Source of the DNA: Isoetes taiwanensis
Lineage: Eukaryota > Streptophyta > Lycopodiopsida > Isoetales > Isoetaceae
DNA length: 64,000 nucleotides
Assembly (NCBI GenBank): GCA_021234155.1
Contig: JAJEKV010000016.1
Span: forward strand, 18,534,698 to 18,598,697
Direction: 5' to 3'
Shown: one piece after another, positions 9,400 to 21,152 of the stretch
Position numbering within the stretch: the first letter of the stretch is position 1
Layout of the letters: each line of letters opens with the position of its first letter
Notes under the pieces: model-generated
Told to the model about the DNA's origin: nothing
Database searches by the model: none
Seen by the model: the letters and a program-made list of their open reading frames with translations, nothing else
Position numbers and translations under genes: made by a program

Positions 9400-11525
9400 G
9401 GCGGTAGTTGGGAGGTCAGAACTGTAGGCCACCCAGTAGGGAGGCTGCGATTTTTTTTGAAGATTCTGGTGAGTGATATTTTCACGAAGATTTAAGCTTT
9501 TGTGGTGCTCTCCGAACCTATATGATGCTCCCATCGTATAAATACGAGAAATTCCCCTCCAATGGCGACTCCATCACCACGGAAAGGTCCTTCGTCTGAC
9601 TCGGACCACTTGTAACGGGCAAGGGTCCAGGTGAAGGACATAGAGGTGTCATTCGTCCCACGCCTTCTATGGGAATCCTATATAGTGGAAGCGTAAATAT
9701 ATGTTAGCACCTAGCAACAATACGCATAATAATATACCACCTCAAAGGGTGACCCATCCATCATCAAGACAACCTCAACATAGCATCAACATGAAATATG
9801 AAATGCATCATAAATGAGGGTTCTCCCCTGACTCCAAAGGGGTCAACTGATGGTCAGGGCCTCCAGATAACAACAGACAGAATCATGACAATAGCATTGG
9901 CTGGCATAGAACAGTGGCTAGGGTAGTCCACACCATCCGCTGCTCCTGTGCACACTTTGCAAATAGGCTGAAATATGCTATGGCGTGAATGTAGCCTTTC
10001 GGAGACGCAAACTCATGGATTCACCCTATGAGACTACTCCGGATTATATCTCCCCGGTCTGATGAGGCAGGTCAGGGAGGAGTCCCTTTTCGAGGCACAA
10101 TGATTCCATGGGTGTGCTAGAGGATCATGGCACCACAAATACCATGCTCGTGCACACTTACCCCAAAAAAATCTATAGGTCGGCTCACCGCAGTTATCGA
10201 GCCGAGGCCGTCCTTTCGGGACCGATTTTGCGACCCAGGAGGTGTCAGACCCATACTCGGCCTATACACAGTGATCGACTATAAGCCTAGTACATTGTAG
10301 GAGCCCCAGTAGCCACGCTTAGCAAGGCTCCACCCCCGCTTCACCAATGTGCCCGTTATCTAGTGCTCATTCACAACATAGCATCCACAGCCAGGTGGGC
10401 TCTTGTGCACAGGCCGCATTTAACGAGATTTAAAGGATTCTAGCTAGAAGCATATTTACTACTAGATGGCCTTTAGATCTCTAACCCCCTTAATCCCCAC
10501 AACTCAGGAGGAACAGAAAAAGAACATCTACTATACATACATCAATTCATCCATAACTTGGTCAGAGCATAAAAATACACTCATCTACTCATACAAGGGT
10601 TAGTAGAAGGTCAATCTGTCTAGGAACTAACTGGTGTCTTGGCTTGATCCGTTATCCCTGGGGTTATCCATGTTGGCTGGTTGGACAGGTATGAACAAGC
10701 AGCTGCTTCTTCTCCAACTTTCCCAAGTCGAATTGGGGCTGAATTGGGTTGGAGATCCACTTGAATACTTCTTATATGTGTAAGTAGTTTGGGCCAATCG
10801 AGTTGGTCTATGTGTACCCCATTGGTCAATTTATTCCAATTACTACTAATTAGCTAGATATCTAGTTAGTAAATAGTTTAATTAACTAATATCTTAGAAT
10901 AGCTAACTTAAACACCTTTAGTTTACTCCACAATGGTCTTAAAATACCTATAGTGAGATGTCATTATTTATACGTATATTGTATAAATACATGGAACGCC
11001 AATCCCCCAAGAGGAATGCTATCCTCAGCATTGTGGTTAGGTGATGAGATGATTAAGTTAGAAGGAAGCTAATATATTCAAACAAGTAATACAGAAGATA
11101 CAGAAAATGATCATGGCCGGTCATAGTTATGGACTGCAATCCTTCACACAAGCTTAGAGACAATACAAATGCAATTATAAGGTGGCCCTCGGTGGACCAT
11201 ACTTGTAAATGACAACACACTAAGGAAAAGCAGACATGAAAACGAGAAGCCACAGGTCCAATAATAACCGCTATTGGCCTGCAGATTCGAAGTACATTAG
11301 TACGTACTAGATAATAGAAAGATTGTGGTTAAAGTATCTACCCCCTATTTGAAACAAGAAAGGGAAAGAAAGAAAAAGGATATTCTATCATGCCTAGGGC
11401 CTGCTAATTTACCTTGGCGTAAGGAATGGCATCATTCCCATTATAGCCGTAGGCGAATGCGTCCTATCATGCCTAAATGCTCTTCGCTCATCCTAGGATG
11501 CATGTATTCCCAACCCCTGCATGAT
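9400..11525. other. No recognisable gene
   Basis: The left part (about 9530-10450) is relatively GC-rich with no long frame in any direction; it may be untranslated sequence of an unrecognised retroelement. The right part is AT-rich. I found no terminal repeats or conserved motifs. Sequence from about 11320 to 11525 is likewise unassigned and borders the inversion breakpoint. Confidence 0.4.
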
Positions 11526-11529
11526 CCCT

Positions 11530-12019
11530 GCAAAGAGATTTTTAGGCTACATGGGTTGCCAAATATTATTGTATCCGATCGTGATACAAAGTTTACTAGT
11601 AAATTCTGGAAGGCATTGTTTATGCAATTAATAAGTTAAGGTTCTCCACTGCGTTTCACCCAGAAACTGATGGATAATCCGAGGTGGTAAATAAAGTTAT
11701 TTGTTCCATCTTAAGGGGGTTTGTCAATGAACATCAAGGTCATTGGGAAGAGTATTTGCCTATTGCTGAATTTGTGTATAATAATACCTATCAGTCTACC
11801 ATAAAGATGACCCCTTTTCAGGCGGTCTATGGTCAGCCTGTACGGGAGCCACTCTTTCGAGTGTGTGAGGATGTTCCAGCTGCTGATGATTTGGTTATTG
11901 AGCATAAGGATCTCATAGACTTGCTTCAAGCTCGTATTCGAGATGCTCAAACATCTTTTGCAAATAAATCATCTAAGTTGCGGCAACCAATGGTTTTTAA
12001 GGAAGGAGATTGGGTATAG
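11530..12019 (+). pseudogene. Integrase core, C-terminal part, of element B
   Basis: Reads [20 protein letters not shown] with the second catalytic aspartate (VSDRD). A frameshift near 11636 is followed by FSTAFHPETDG, a stop where Q is normal (DGQSE), and VVNKVICSILRGFVNEHQGH. It then reads WEEYLPIAEFVYNNTYQSTI and the FQAVYGQPV block with the expected catalytic-Glu region lost or altered. An in-frame TAG at 12017-12019 (GDWV-stop) separates it from the chromodomain part. The truncated start marks the inversion breakpoint. Confidence 0.88.
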
Positions 12020-12526
12020 ATGAGGATCCATAAAGGCCACTTTAAGAAAGATGCGCGCAAGAAGGATCTTAAGTTGGCACCCCATTTCCATGGACCATTT
12101 CAAGTTATTAAAGTGGTCAATGAGAATGCATATCAATTAAGATTGCCTCAAGGTTGGAAAATGCATGATGTAGTGAATGTTTCATTCCTAAAGGCTTATC
12201 ATGGTAAGGAGTTACCTCAACTTGGGAGGTTAACTGAGCCAGAATTGATTGATGATTCCGAAGTTCTAGAGCCGGAAACAATTTTGGCGGATAAATCCAC
12301 TAGTGGTTCAAGACAGTATTTGGTTAAGTTCTCTCACAAACCTTTGGAGGACGCTTCATGGGTGCATGGCAATGTTTTAGAAGCTTATCCGGATATTCTT
12401 AGGGAATATAAAGATCGGAAAGCTAAGGAAGCTGAGAGACAAGAGGAAGTCCAAGCACAGGCTTCTACTAGCCGGCCTAAGCGAGGGCCAAGGAAGGATT
12501 ATGCTCGGATGGCTAAAGGTATTTAG
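12020..12526 (+). pseudogene. Integrase C-terminal domain plus chromodomain of element B
   Basis: An open frame of 168 codons. It starts with HKGHFKKDARKKDLKLAPHF and HGPFQVIKVVNENAYQLRLP (the GPF/Y module), then VVNVSFLKAYHG and an acidic linker. The chromodomain reads ILADKSTSGSRQYLVKFSHK, DASWVHGNVLEAYPDILREY, with the aromatic residues Y, W and Y that typically form the methyl-lysine cage. The tail is basic (RPKRGPRKDYARMAKGI). The chromodomain is intact, although a stop codon separates it from integrase. Confidence 0.88.
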
Positions 12527-12560
12527 ACACCCTTTTGCAGCAGAGGACTGCTGCAATGTC

Positions 12561-12573
12561 AAGAGAGGGGGAA
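12561..12573 (+). promoter_or_regulatory. Polypurine tract of element B
   Basis: AAGAGAGGGGGAA lies immediately upstream of the 3' LTR start (TGCTATATG). This is the position and composition expected for the primer of plus-strand DNA synthesis. Confidence 0.85.
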
Positions 12574-12806
12574 TGCTATATGCCAAGGACGTGGCCTTTA
12601 GTCCAAAAGGGGCCCTATGGTCCAAAGAGGGCTTTTGGTCCAAAAGGGGCCATATGGTCCAAAGAGGGCCTTTGGTCTAAAGGAGGACCAAAGGGGGGCG
12701 TGCATGCTATATAGTAGCTCGGGGGAGAGCTCTGGGGCAGCTGTGTCATAGCTGAGGGCTCGTTGTTGGGTGATGAGATAGCGTGCCTCGTCAAGAGTCC
12801 ATTTTA
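12574..12806 (+). repeat. 3' LTR of gypsy element B, 233 bp
   Basis: Runs from TGCTATATGCCAAGG to GAGTCCATTTTA. The same 233-bp sequence is present in reverse complement at 21153-21385 with about five mismatches by eye. The LTR contains four tandem variants of GGTCCAAARRGGGCC and a TATATAGTA promoter-like motif. It ends in TA instead of the usual CA. It is followed directly by the target duplication CCGGA (12807-12811). Confidence 0.93.
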
Positions 12807-12841
12807 CCGGAGTTCAGGCCTGTCTGCCACAGCCACAGCTT
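12807..12841 (+). pseudogene. Displaced last codons of the heparanase-like gene
   Basis: Directly after the 3' LTR, CCGGA-GTTCAGGCCTGT reads G-V-Q-A-C in the frame that continues from the heparanase exon at 21386-21579. GH79 heparanase-like proteins of plants usually end in a short D-A-x-V-x-A-C motif. A few unmatched codons follow. This fragment now sits about 8.6 kb from its exon and on the other strand because of the inversion. Confidence 0.75.
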
Positions 12842-14197
12842 CATTTGTTTTTATTTACTGTTATTTATAATTTCTCTCTAGATCAAGCATGCACAACATC
12901 AACGCCAACATCATTTCCTTGAGCTCACAGCTAAATTAGATTATCAGAACACCAATCTTCATATGAGCATCATACACTATTGTGTTGTGGAGAACCAAGA
13001 GATACGACATTTGCAGCAAGTAAAATATGACCAACATTCTCCTTTTCACCTAAGAAGCATTACCTGGCATCATTGGAGAAAATCTATGATGTCTATCTTT
13101 ACCCCATCTGGAACTGATTCCCCAAGCAAGGCTAATGAGTGCAAAATCCAATAGCAAAGCCATGGGCGGCTGCAGGTAGTAAAAGTGTATGTGATAAGCA
13201 TAACATGAACTGGAGAAAATTGAGCAGGCCGGATAAGAAAATAATGGACTATCAAAAACAAAAGTAATTCTTTCATAGACGTGCTGAAGTCTAACCAAAT
13301 CAATGTTTCAATATTTAGCAACAAACTATAACTGAGTTAGTAATCTCAGCTTCCTGCCTCACAATTCAAAGCCCATGTCTTGGCTGGCAAAAGCAGCATT
13401 AAAAGACCTTACCAATAAGAATTCTTTGGGTTAATCATGGAACTCCTCATCATATTGATGCATCATCCTTTAATTTGATAAACAGACAGATTTTTTAACC
13501 CCTCTTCTAGATGGTTAAGATTTCTTTCATTGACATTAAGGTCTCCAAAAAATATCTTGCTCACTTTCTCAACACCATTGAGGAGGCTTCTTCTAATGCT
13601 CAGGTTACTAAACTGCATATTCACAATGCACGATACTACAAAGAGACAATTTGGAGTCTCCTCATATTAGCTAGCATAAGAACAAAGCTAGCCAAGATTA
13701 AATGGCGTGCAACCTCAACAAAGTTCCTTCTAAGGAAAACTTCATTTTGCACGCACAATGTTTTCAACTGAATCACGTCTTTTTGGAGCCTCTTTTTACT
13801 GCCAGGATTTATCACTATTGGTTGCATTATGATGGAAAAGAGGCAGGGTTTCCTAAACCTGAGCAGTGAGAGCATTTTTGGAGGCAGCCAAGAGAGAGTG
13901 AGAGCATTAGATTTTTGAGATAAATGAGCATATGCAGAACTTGAGAGCAGAATTACTCTACAACGTGAATAAAGACAATATTTATTTAGTGTACAATATA
14001 CCTGATCAATCAAGTTTGAATACTTCTGATCTAAATTGTGTTGTATGGAACGTTGGTAAACCCAAAAATCTAAATAACTCATTCCAAGTATTGTTCAAGT
14101 AAACAATCACATGGAATAATCACAAAAGATGAACAATCACATGTAAAGCCCACCAATGGTGGGCAATTTACTAGTCTTTTTATAATGTTAAGATCGC

Positions 14198-14370
14198 ACA
14201 TATTGGGGCAGGAGAGCCCCTGTTAATACAGAGGACATAATTATTGCTTCCACTGTTATTGTTGTTGCTTTTGAAGATGTAGTAGAAGAGGCTGACATAT
14301 TGGGGCAGGAGAGCCCTTGTTAATATAGAGGACATAATTATTGCTTCCACTTTTATTGTTGTTGCTTTTG
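14198..14370. repeat. Direct duplication, two copies, 97-bp period
   Basis: Copies at 14198-14273 and 14295-14370 both start ACATATTGGGGCAGGAGAGC and end TTATTGTTGTTGCTTTTG, with four or five differences between them. A 21-bp spacer separates them. No function is evident. Confidence 0.85.
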
Positions 14371-16101
14371 TTTGGAAGGAGGTGGATGGCTACTATTGAT
14401 GCCACACCAGTTTGGTTTCAAGGGAGATGCACCAAGTAGCCACAATCTATAATAAGGATGGCTCTTACGGTTCTAACGAAGAGGCAGGTTTTATACAGGA
14501 GATGTTTACCCGTAGTATCTTACATGTCAGCAGCTGAAAGGCATAATCATTTGCATCAACTTTTAGCTTCTGTGGGCTTTGAAATCATCTTTTAAAAATA
14601 TGCAAAATTCATTATTCTGTCTGCAAGTGAATTCAACTGTTTTTGGCAAATCAGTGCACAGAAAATAGTTCTAGTGATTCAAAGTGCAATTTGACCACTT
14701 GTCCTTCATTGCAACAACATTTTACCCCTTTCGATTTTGGAAGTTTCTAAAAATTCCACTGCAAAATTAAGTTCTTAATTTTTTATTACTGTTTTGTCAA
14801 TTGCCTTCCATTGACCAAAATTTGACTCGAATTTGAGCTGAATATCTCTTAGATCTACTTTTTTACTTTGAAAAGAATTTTTCCTTTGAATTCTAGCAGC
14901 TTTTCTCTGCCATTCTGGCACAATGAAATCATCAAATTTTCAAAAGCTCTGACAACTACAAACACTGCTATCATTTTGTAGAAATGGGAAAGGTATAAGT
15001 ACTCGAACTTTTGGTTTATCTATTAGAATTCTCTTCTATAGATTGATCATCTTAGTGATGGCATCGATCTGAGTTGTCGGATCGACATTGTGGGAAGGGG
15101 CGAACATCTATAAAAGTGTGGTTCATTCTTATGGCTGGTTATCAGCGTCTTCTCAGCGTCTTCTCACAGCCGCATCTCTTCCTTGCCCATCGTTTGCCTC
15201 TTTCCGGCTTCACCGTCGAATTTTTTCTGAACGTCATCGTCACGGCAATCTTCATGGCATATTTTCTTCGTGCTCTTCTGGAAGGTGCACAATTCTACCC
15301 CTGATCTCTTGATGCCTTACAATTATACCTGTGTTATCTCTATATTTGAGAAATTCTACTAATGATCCTTCAAGTTTTTAATTCTATATGTGTTTGCATC
15401 TATACTTGCATGTATTCATGCTCTCTATAACACCAATGTGCATGTTCGGGAGGCGCAAAATTTTGTGAGGCCGATATGCATACTTCGAAGGAGCAAAATT
15501 TCATCGAACATATTGGGTTTCTTGTTGTTTCTTGTGTGACAATTTGTTTTCCATGTTGGATTGAAAATCTTTATGATGGATTCAAAAGTTATGGCTCATC
15601 GACGATTTCTGATTCTTTATATCACACTTTTTCTTTTACTCGCTATATCTTGAATTTTTGCATCCAGAGCATCACAATATACTTGATGATATGCTTACCA
15701 GCCTCTCCCTAGTCAAATCCTTTTTCTCTTAAGCCTTTCTATCAAGCCGACTAGCTTTAAGTCTTCAAGAAGTGGCATTCTATGCGCAAATCCAGGTATG
15801 TTTGATCAAGTAGATGGAATCAAATCGAATTTAACATCTAGCTACAGCAAAACACAGTGTCAATCTAATGGCTTCATATCAAATTTCGGCTTCACGTCAA
15901 ATTTCACTGTTGTTCCAGGTCAAAATTTCTTCTTGCCCGTCTAATCTTGCCCGATTCCCTAGATTTCAACCCCGCTACTTTCTCCAATTTACTATCCCAG
16001 ATTGATTGCCCTCTGATCTTCCTCGCCATACATGCTTGATCGCTTCTACTATGTCGCCTACTGGGCTATTTCTACAAAGCCCCCTTCTGCACTTCCGCCA
16101 G

Positions 16102-16321
16102 ACAACATGGCAACTGGGGAGCCCATTCAGCCTCCGGAATGGAAAGTGGCGGGCTTGATTCCGCTCAACAGGTCAAGAACAGGTAAACGGATCAAATTTT
16201 GCATCCTCCCCAGTTGCCATGTTGTGGGGGGACGAAACAGGGTCGCTGATTCCAGGACCCGCTCCCGGCTGCCGCCGGTCGCGGGACCCCTTGGAATCAT
16301 CTCCCCTGTTTCCGTCCCCCC
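16102..16321. repeat. GC-rich foldback (two nested inverted repeats)
   Basis: ACAACATGGCAACTGGGGAG (16102-16121) pairs perfectly with 16206-16225. Immediately after, GGGGGGACGAAACAGGG (from 16226) pairs with CCCCTGTTTCCGTCCCCC (16303-16320), extended by TGATTCCA/TGGAATCA. Together they form a compact GC-rich hairpin region in otherwise AT-rich DNA, like a MITE or a pair of them. No target duplication was identified. Confidence 0.6.
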
Positions 16322-16984
16322 ATACAAGGTCTCATTTTTTTCCAGTTTTATGTTTTTCTTTGTGGTCGCATGCCTTTGCTCTGTTATTCGACAGTCAATA
16401 TTGGATTTTAGCCTTCTCTAATTTTGCTTCTAGTTCTCTTTTCCTAGACATTACCTTGCTCTATGTTTACATGCTCCTATCCTTACATGCTATTGATTTT
16501 AGTTTTGACCTCTTTCCCTTATAAATAAGTTTCATATGATTGTCTTTTCATCGTCTTTTATTTTTGTTGTTTGTCTACTTCTCCATTGTTACCGTGCCAA
16601 TCAGTTGCTATGACTTGTCATCATCTCTACACTCAACGTTTTGATTTCCTGTATCCGTCTGCCCGTAATGCTCTTCAGCTAGACCATCATGATAATGATT
16701 GGCCCACAGAGTTCTCCCAGGAGTCATATAACATCCCTTTCTCTTGCAGTATATTGGTTGTTCCAATCATATCGAATCATTGATCCACATTGTGCTTGGC
16801 TTTTGGGGGATGTAATTCATCAATATTACTTTTTCTATTTGCAACCAAATCGACTGGACGAGTTTTTCCTCATGCTTACTGAATATCCACCACAATTCCC
16901 TCCCACTTGTTCGGCTATTTCTTTGCGTTTGCTAGCGTGATTGGCAGCGGCGTCAGCTTTTTATGGTTTGGGTATTTTAACAAC

Positions 16985-17594
16985 AACTTATCCGAACAAG
17001 GAATAAAATGAGCGTGCTTAGTTAAACAATCAACAATTGTCCAAATGACAGTGTTCTTGCGAGAACTGGGAGGAAGACCAACAATAAAATCCATAGTGAT
17101 CTGTTCCCACTTTGTCTCCGGAATAGGCAAGGATAAAGGAACACCATGAGGTTTCTTGTTCGCTTTCTTTATCCGTTGACAAGTAACACAATGCCTAATA
17201 TGAACCAAAACATCTCTCCGCAATCCAGGCCAAATAAAGTATGGCTCAAGCTTTGCCAAAGTTGCCCCCACGCCACGATGACCCGCAGTAGGTGCATCAT
17301 GGACTTCTCTAAGAATAAGTGACCGAAAGTTCCGCACAATGCATAGCTTTGGACCTTTATACAAGAACCCATTAACGATCTTATATCCATATGCATTACC
17401 ACTTTGAGCTAACAACCAAATATCCTTATAATCAGGGTCAGTGGCATACAATGGCTTCGTTTCCTCCAAATGGTTGGATTGTGCTATAGAAAGAGAACAA
17501 ACTGCATAACGTCTACTTAAAGCATCAGCTACAACATTCTCTTTACCAGGACGATAATCCACTGAGAAATCATATTGCTGCATAAAAGCAACCC
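16985..17594 (-). pseudogene. RNase H end and integrase N-terminal half of element B
   Basis: Begins at FMQQYDFSVDYRPGKENVVA and ends in the integrase core at DFIVGLPPSSRKNTVIW, then VDCLTKHAHFIPCSDKL. The HHCC zinc finger is intact: H-x3-H in EVHDAPTAGHRG and C-x2-C in HIRHCVTCQRIKK. DFIVGLP carries the first catalytic aspartate. Downstream codons (from LKYPNHKK on) are not integrase, marking the inversion breakpoint at about 16985. Confidence 0.9.
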
Positions 17595-18240
17595 TCAGCA
17601 GATTTCTACAATGGTGGACAGTGGATAGCCGCACACATGCGAACTACCCACGAAAAATAAAGGGAAAATCCAATTATATCATTTGGACCCCAAAAACAAA
17701 TACAATGCTAATAGATGAGTGGCTGATGTACCTGCCGAAAGCTTATCACCGGGATTAAAAAACCCCGCCCTTTCGGGTTTTCGAGGAAAAACCCTAGTGA
17801 TAAGCCTTCGGCAAGGGGCTTAGACAAACGTAAGGCATAGAATCGCTCCCAAAAACCCCCGCATGGAGAAGTCAAAACGGATGGCGCTCGCCAACCTGTA
17901 CCTGCACATCACCAACACAACAAACGAGAAACATACCAAAGAATAGCATCACCCAATGAGTGGAAAAAAAAGCATCACCCACTGGGTGGAAAAACATGAT
18001 AAACAGAACTTGTACAAAATATAAAAAACAAAGAAGGGGGGGAGGGTGGGTTCAAAGAGAATAAGGTAATGCTGAGAGAAGAGGAAGCGCTGATGAAACG
18101 TCGATGAAGAACTCCGCAATAAGTAGTGAACACCCAACCTGAAGAACGGCCCAAAACGCATGCGATGCATGCATGCGACGCATGCAATGCATGCATGCTC
18201 GTCTTGAGCAAGAATGGCGATTCGCTACGCAAATCGACGA
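17595..18240 (-). mobile_element. Insertion in element B RNase H with LINE-like 3' hairpin
   Basis: RNase H reads IRHIVSQKTLSERQLKW down to about 18242 and resumes as FMQQYDFS at about 17594, so about 650 bp is inserted. The insert carries GGGTTTTTCCTCGAAAACCC, a GGCGGGGTTTTTTAATCC arm, and 100 bases on TTGGGGTCCAAATG...ATTGG, on the minus strand. The order resembles the 3' end of the window's LINE family but the sequence differs. A longer stem, GCCGAAGGCTTATCAC with GTGATAAGCTTTCGGC, encloses the first hairpin. Its other end has an array of ATGCATGC (18155-18200). Confidence 0.65.
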
Positions 18241-18241
18241 C

Positions 18242-19140
18242 ATTTCAACTGCCTTTCCGATAATGTTTTCTGTGAAACAATGTGCCTAATGCTTTGGTGG
18301 TCAGTCAAAATATGAACTGTTGACCCTATAAGATAGTGACGCTACACTTTCAAAGCATGAATGACAGCCAGAAATTCCTTATCATAAACACTATATCTAC
18401 TTTCCGTGTCAGAAAACTTTCGACTTTCATAAGCAATAGGATGACCATCCTGCATCAAAACTGCGCCCAAAGCCATACCACTTGCATCAACACATAACAA
18501 GAAAGGTAGACCAAACTTTGGCAAACGCAGAACAGGAGGATTAACCATGGCATCCTTTAAAACCTGGAAAGCAAACTGATGATTATGAGTCCATTGGAAA
18601 GGAACATCTTTACGTAGCAACAAATATAAATCTGAAGCTAAACGAGCAAAATTCTGTACAAACTTCCTATAGTAACTGCATAAACCCAGAAAGGAACGCA
18701 ATGCAGCAACTGAAGTAGGTACTGGCCAATCCACAATTGCTTGTACCTTACTGGGATCAACTTTAAGGCCCTCAGCGCAAACAATATGACCCAAATACTC
18801 AATTTCCGATTGGAAAAAGATACTTTTCTTAGGATTAAGAGTAATAGACTCCTCCCTTAACCGACGGAAAACCTCCCGCAAATGCAAGTAATGATCGTCC
18901 TCGGACTTACTAAAAACTAATATGTCATCAAAGAACACGACAACATAAACACCATGCACATCTTCAAATATTCGCCCCATTAGCCTCGCAAAAGAAGCTG
19001 GCGCATTTGTAAGTCCAAATGACATGACCAAAAACTCATAATGTCCAAAGGTTGTCCTAAACGCAGTCTTATGAACATCTTCAGGCGCAACTTTAAGTTG
19101 CCAATACCCTGACTTAAGATCAAGACGGCTAAAAACTATG
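18242..19140 (-). pseudogene. Reverse transcriptase and RNase H of element B
   Basis: Reads FSRLDLKSGYWQLKVAPEDV, EFLVMSFGLTNAPASFARLM, and the catalytic box VVFFDDILVFSKSEDDH. It continues with the connection VAALRSFLGLCSYYRKFV, and RNase H LLCVDASGMALGAVLMQDGH, SVYDKEFLAVIHALKV, then (after a stop replacing W) RHYLIGSTVHILTDHQSIR. RT residues including the FFDD pair are preserved. The first codons are in a different frame from the upstream RT part because of a small deletion near 19140. Confidence 0.92.
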
Positions 19141-20017
19141 GCACCTTGGAGTTGATCCCCGCTCTTGGGATAGGAAACCGATTCTTTATGGTTATCTTAT
19201 TCAAAGCGCGATAATCTATACACATGCGCCAGGAATTATCTTTTTTCTTAACCAACAAGACAGGAGCACCAAAAGGTGAAGAACTATGGCGGATCAATCC
19301 AGCTTGAAGTAACTCATCAAGCTGGCGCCTAGTCTCAACTTGTTGGCCATGCATTCTCCGATAAGGAGCTTGATTAGGAGGTTCTTTCCCAGGAAGAAGA
19401 TCAATCCTGTGGTCCTCCAAATGTTGGGGTGGCAAAGTTTGTGGAATTTCATTTGAAAAGACATCATCAAAATAATGCAAAAAGATTGTTTGATGCTCAT
19501 TTAATGAGGATACATCTATCTTAGAACGCAAAACCACCAAATACACAAAATGAGTTTTCATTGCCAAACGTTTAAACTGTACAACAGAAACTGTTGGAAT
19601 AGGGGAAACAATATCATCCTTCACAAACTTGAAGGTCTTTTTACCCCCTTCCAAAGATAACATAACAATACCTGCTTTCCAATCTATAAGAGGATTAATA
19701 GCCTTATGCCATGGCATGCCTAGAATAATATCTATACCTCCAAGGTCAGAAACCATAAAAGAACGTTTACAGATATATCCCTGCAATTGAAATTCAACAT
19801 CCTTGACCATAAATGAAGAAGGCGGAGGGGCAACATTCAAGAAAGCAGAAGATAATTCTACATCACTTGATAAAGGAAGAGAAGTTAATTTTAGTTCTTT
19901 TACCAAGCGAGCAGAAATAAAATCAAACTCACTGCCCGGATCGAATAAGACATGTACTTTTTGATCTTGAATAGTAGCCCAAAATCGTAAGAGACTACTA
20001 TTCTCAACAGAATCCAT
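19141..20017 (-). pseudogene. Protease and RT N-terminus of element B
   Basis: The protease active site is [15 protein letters not shown], the D-P-G-S variant found in some plant gypsy elements in place of D-S/T-G. The domain ends [21 protein letters not shown] linker follows, then [62 protein letters not shown]. The frame then fails at RAGINSKVP, where a short deletion shifts it relative to the rest of RT. Confidence 0.92.
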
Positions 20018-21128
20018 ATCCGATTTTTCCGGACCGTAGCCACCTTCTTCCCTTTTCCATCTCCGCGAACAGAAGCTACTTTCTTACTTTTATCCTCTTT
20101 CTTAGTCCCAGACTTAAGAATAGGTGTAGCTTCCTTTCTTTCCCCTTTCTTCTTTTCCAAATAATTAGGGCATTCATAAAACTTATGGTCAGTTGAATAA
20201 CAAACAAAACACTTATTCTCTCTCATCAACCGCTTTTTACGCGCTTGATAAGATTCCTTTGGCTCTTTGGCCCCAACAGGTTCATTATCTGCAACGTCTG
20301 TATGCGCCGTTTGAATGGCCCAGACCCTGGAGCAGATCCCATTGATTTATCCCGAAAACCACTCGCCTCTTTCATAGAAACTTTGAGGCCACGTTGAGCA
20401 TTAATGGCTTCCGTGAGGGCCAAACCTTCCTCCTCTACTTTCTCTGCCATCTTACAGAGCTCACCAAAAGAAAGATTGGCAACTTGCAGGTCGAGCTTCG
20501 CCCGCACCCAACGATGAACCCCACCCATGAGTTTTTCAGACTTCTCAGTATCATTTTTACTAAGCTGAAGTCCTTTCTTTAAAACACGTGCGGCAAAGGA
20601 TCGAGCAGTTTCCATGTTTTGTTGGGTCAACTTATTCCATTCAGCGATAAGATCGCGCTCCCAATTATGACCCAAAAAATGATTCTTGATTTGCTTTTCA
20701 AATTCCGCAAAGGTAACAATAGGTTGATCGACTGGCTGGTTCTTCTGGATATCCAGCCACCAGTCCTTTGCAACCCCATCCAGATGACGCTCAACAAAAT
20801 ATAACTGAGTGTCTTCGTCATCTTTAGTCTTAGCAAAATATGAATTCAGCCATGCGAAAAATTCATCCGCATCAATAGTGGCAGCGGAATACTTTTTGAA
20901 TTCAATTTTGACATTGGCACCCGTTTTGATGCCACTATGTGGACGCCCTGCAGCTTGCTGCAACTGCGCCACCTGTGCTCGCAGAGAATCCAGTTCTTGC
21001 AGCTCCGCAATTCAAGCCTCGAGAGCTGCAAGTTTTTCTCTCATGAGCGAATTATCATGCTCTAACTCAAAAAGTTTTTCCTTGAGTTCTTCATCTTCCA
21101 AGTTAACATTGGCAGGGGAACTGGCCAT
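19900..21128 (-). pseudogene. gag of element B with CCHC zinc knuckle
   Basis: The start codon is at 21126-21128 (MASSPANVNLEDEELKEKLF), 25 bases after the LTR end. The N-terminus is a heptad-like coiled coil. An in-frame TGA lies at 21012-21014. The body reads FKKYSAATIDADEFFAWLNS, HLDGVAKDWWLDIQKNQP, FEKQIKNHFLGHNW and AWNKLTQQ-type capsid blocks, typical of the retrotransposon gag family. After a frameshift near 20228 the knuckle CFVCYSTDHKFYEC (C-x2-C-x4-H-x4-C) follows. Confidence 0.9.
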
Positions 21129-21139
21129 CGAAACTTGTT

Positions 21140-21151
21140 GCTCTGATACCA
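21140..21151 (-). promoter_or_regulatory. Primer binding site of element B
   Basis: One base after the LTR end, the minus strand reads TGGTATCAGAGC. This matches the 3' end of initiator methionine tRNA, the standard primer of plant LTR retrotransposons. It fixes the orientation and the inner border of the 5' LTR. Confidence 0.9.
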
Positions 21152-21152
21152 C

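Larger units (their letters stand above)
11530..12806 (+). mobile_element. Gypsy chromovirus element B, 3' half (integrase to 3' LTR), inverted relative to its 5' half
   Basis: This piece begins abruptly inside integrase at [18 protein letters not shown] and runs through the integrase C-terminus, a chromodomain, a polypurine tract and a complete 233-bp LTR. It lacks everything upstream. The matching upstream half, from 5' LTR to integrase ...HFIPCSDKL, lies on the opposite strand at 16985-21385. The same 5-bp target duplication abuts both LTRs. See the finding on the inversion. Confidence 0.9.
12842..16980. other. Inverted segment without a recognisable gene
   Basis: Sequence carried along in the inversion. 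Short frames on both strands (for example 13636-14082 minus, 16571-16940 plus) match nothing I recognise. It contains a 76-bp direct duplication (14198-14273 and 14295-14370) and a GC-rich foldback (16102-16321), listed separately. Before the inversion this would have been downstream of the heparanase gene. Confidence 0.45.
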
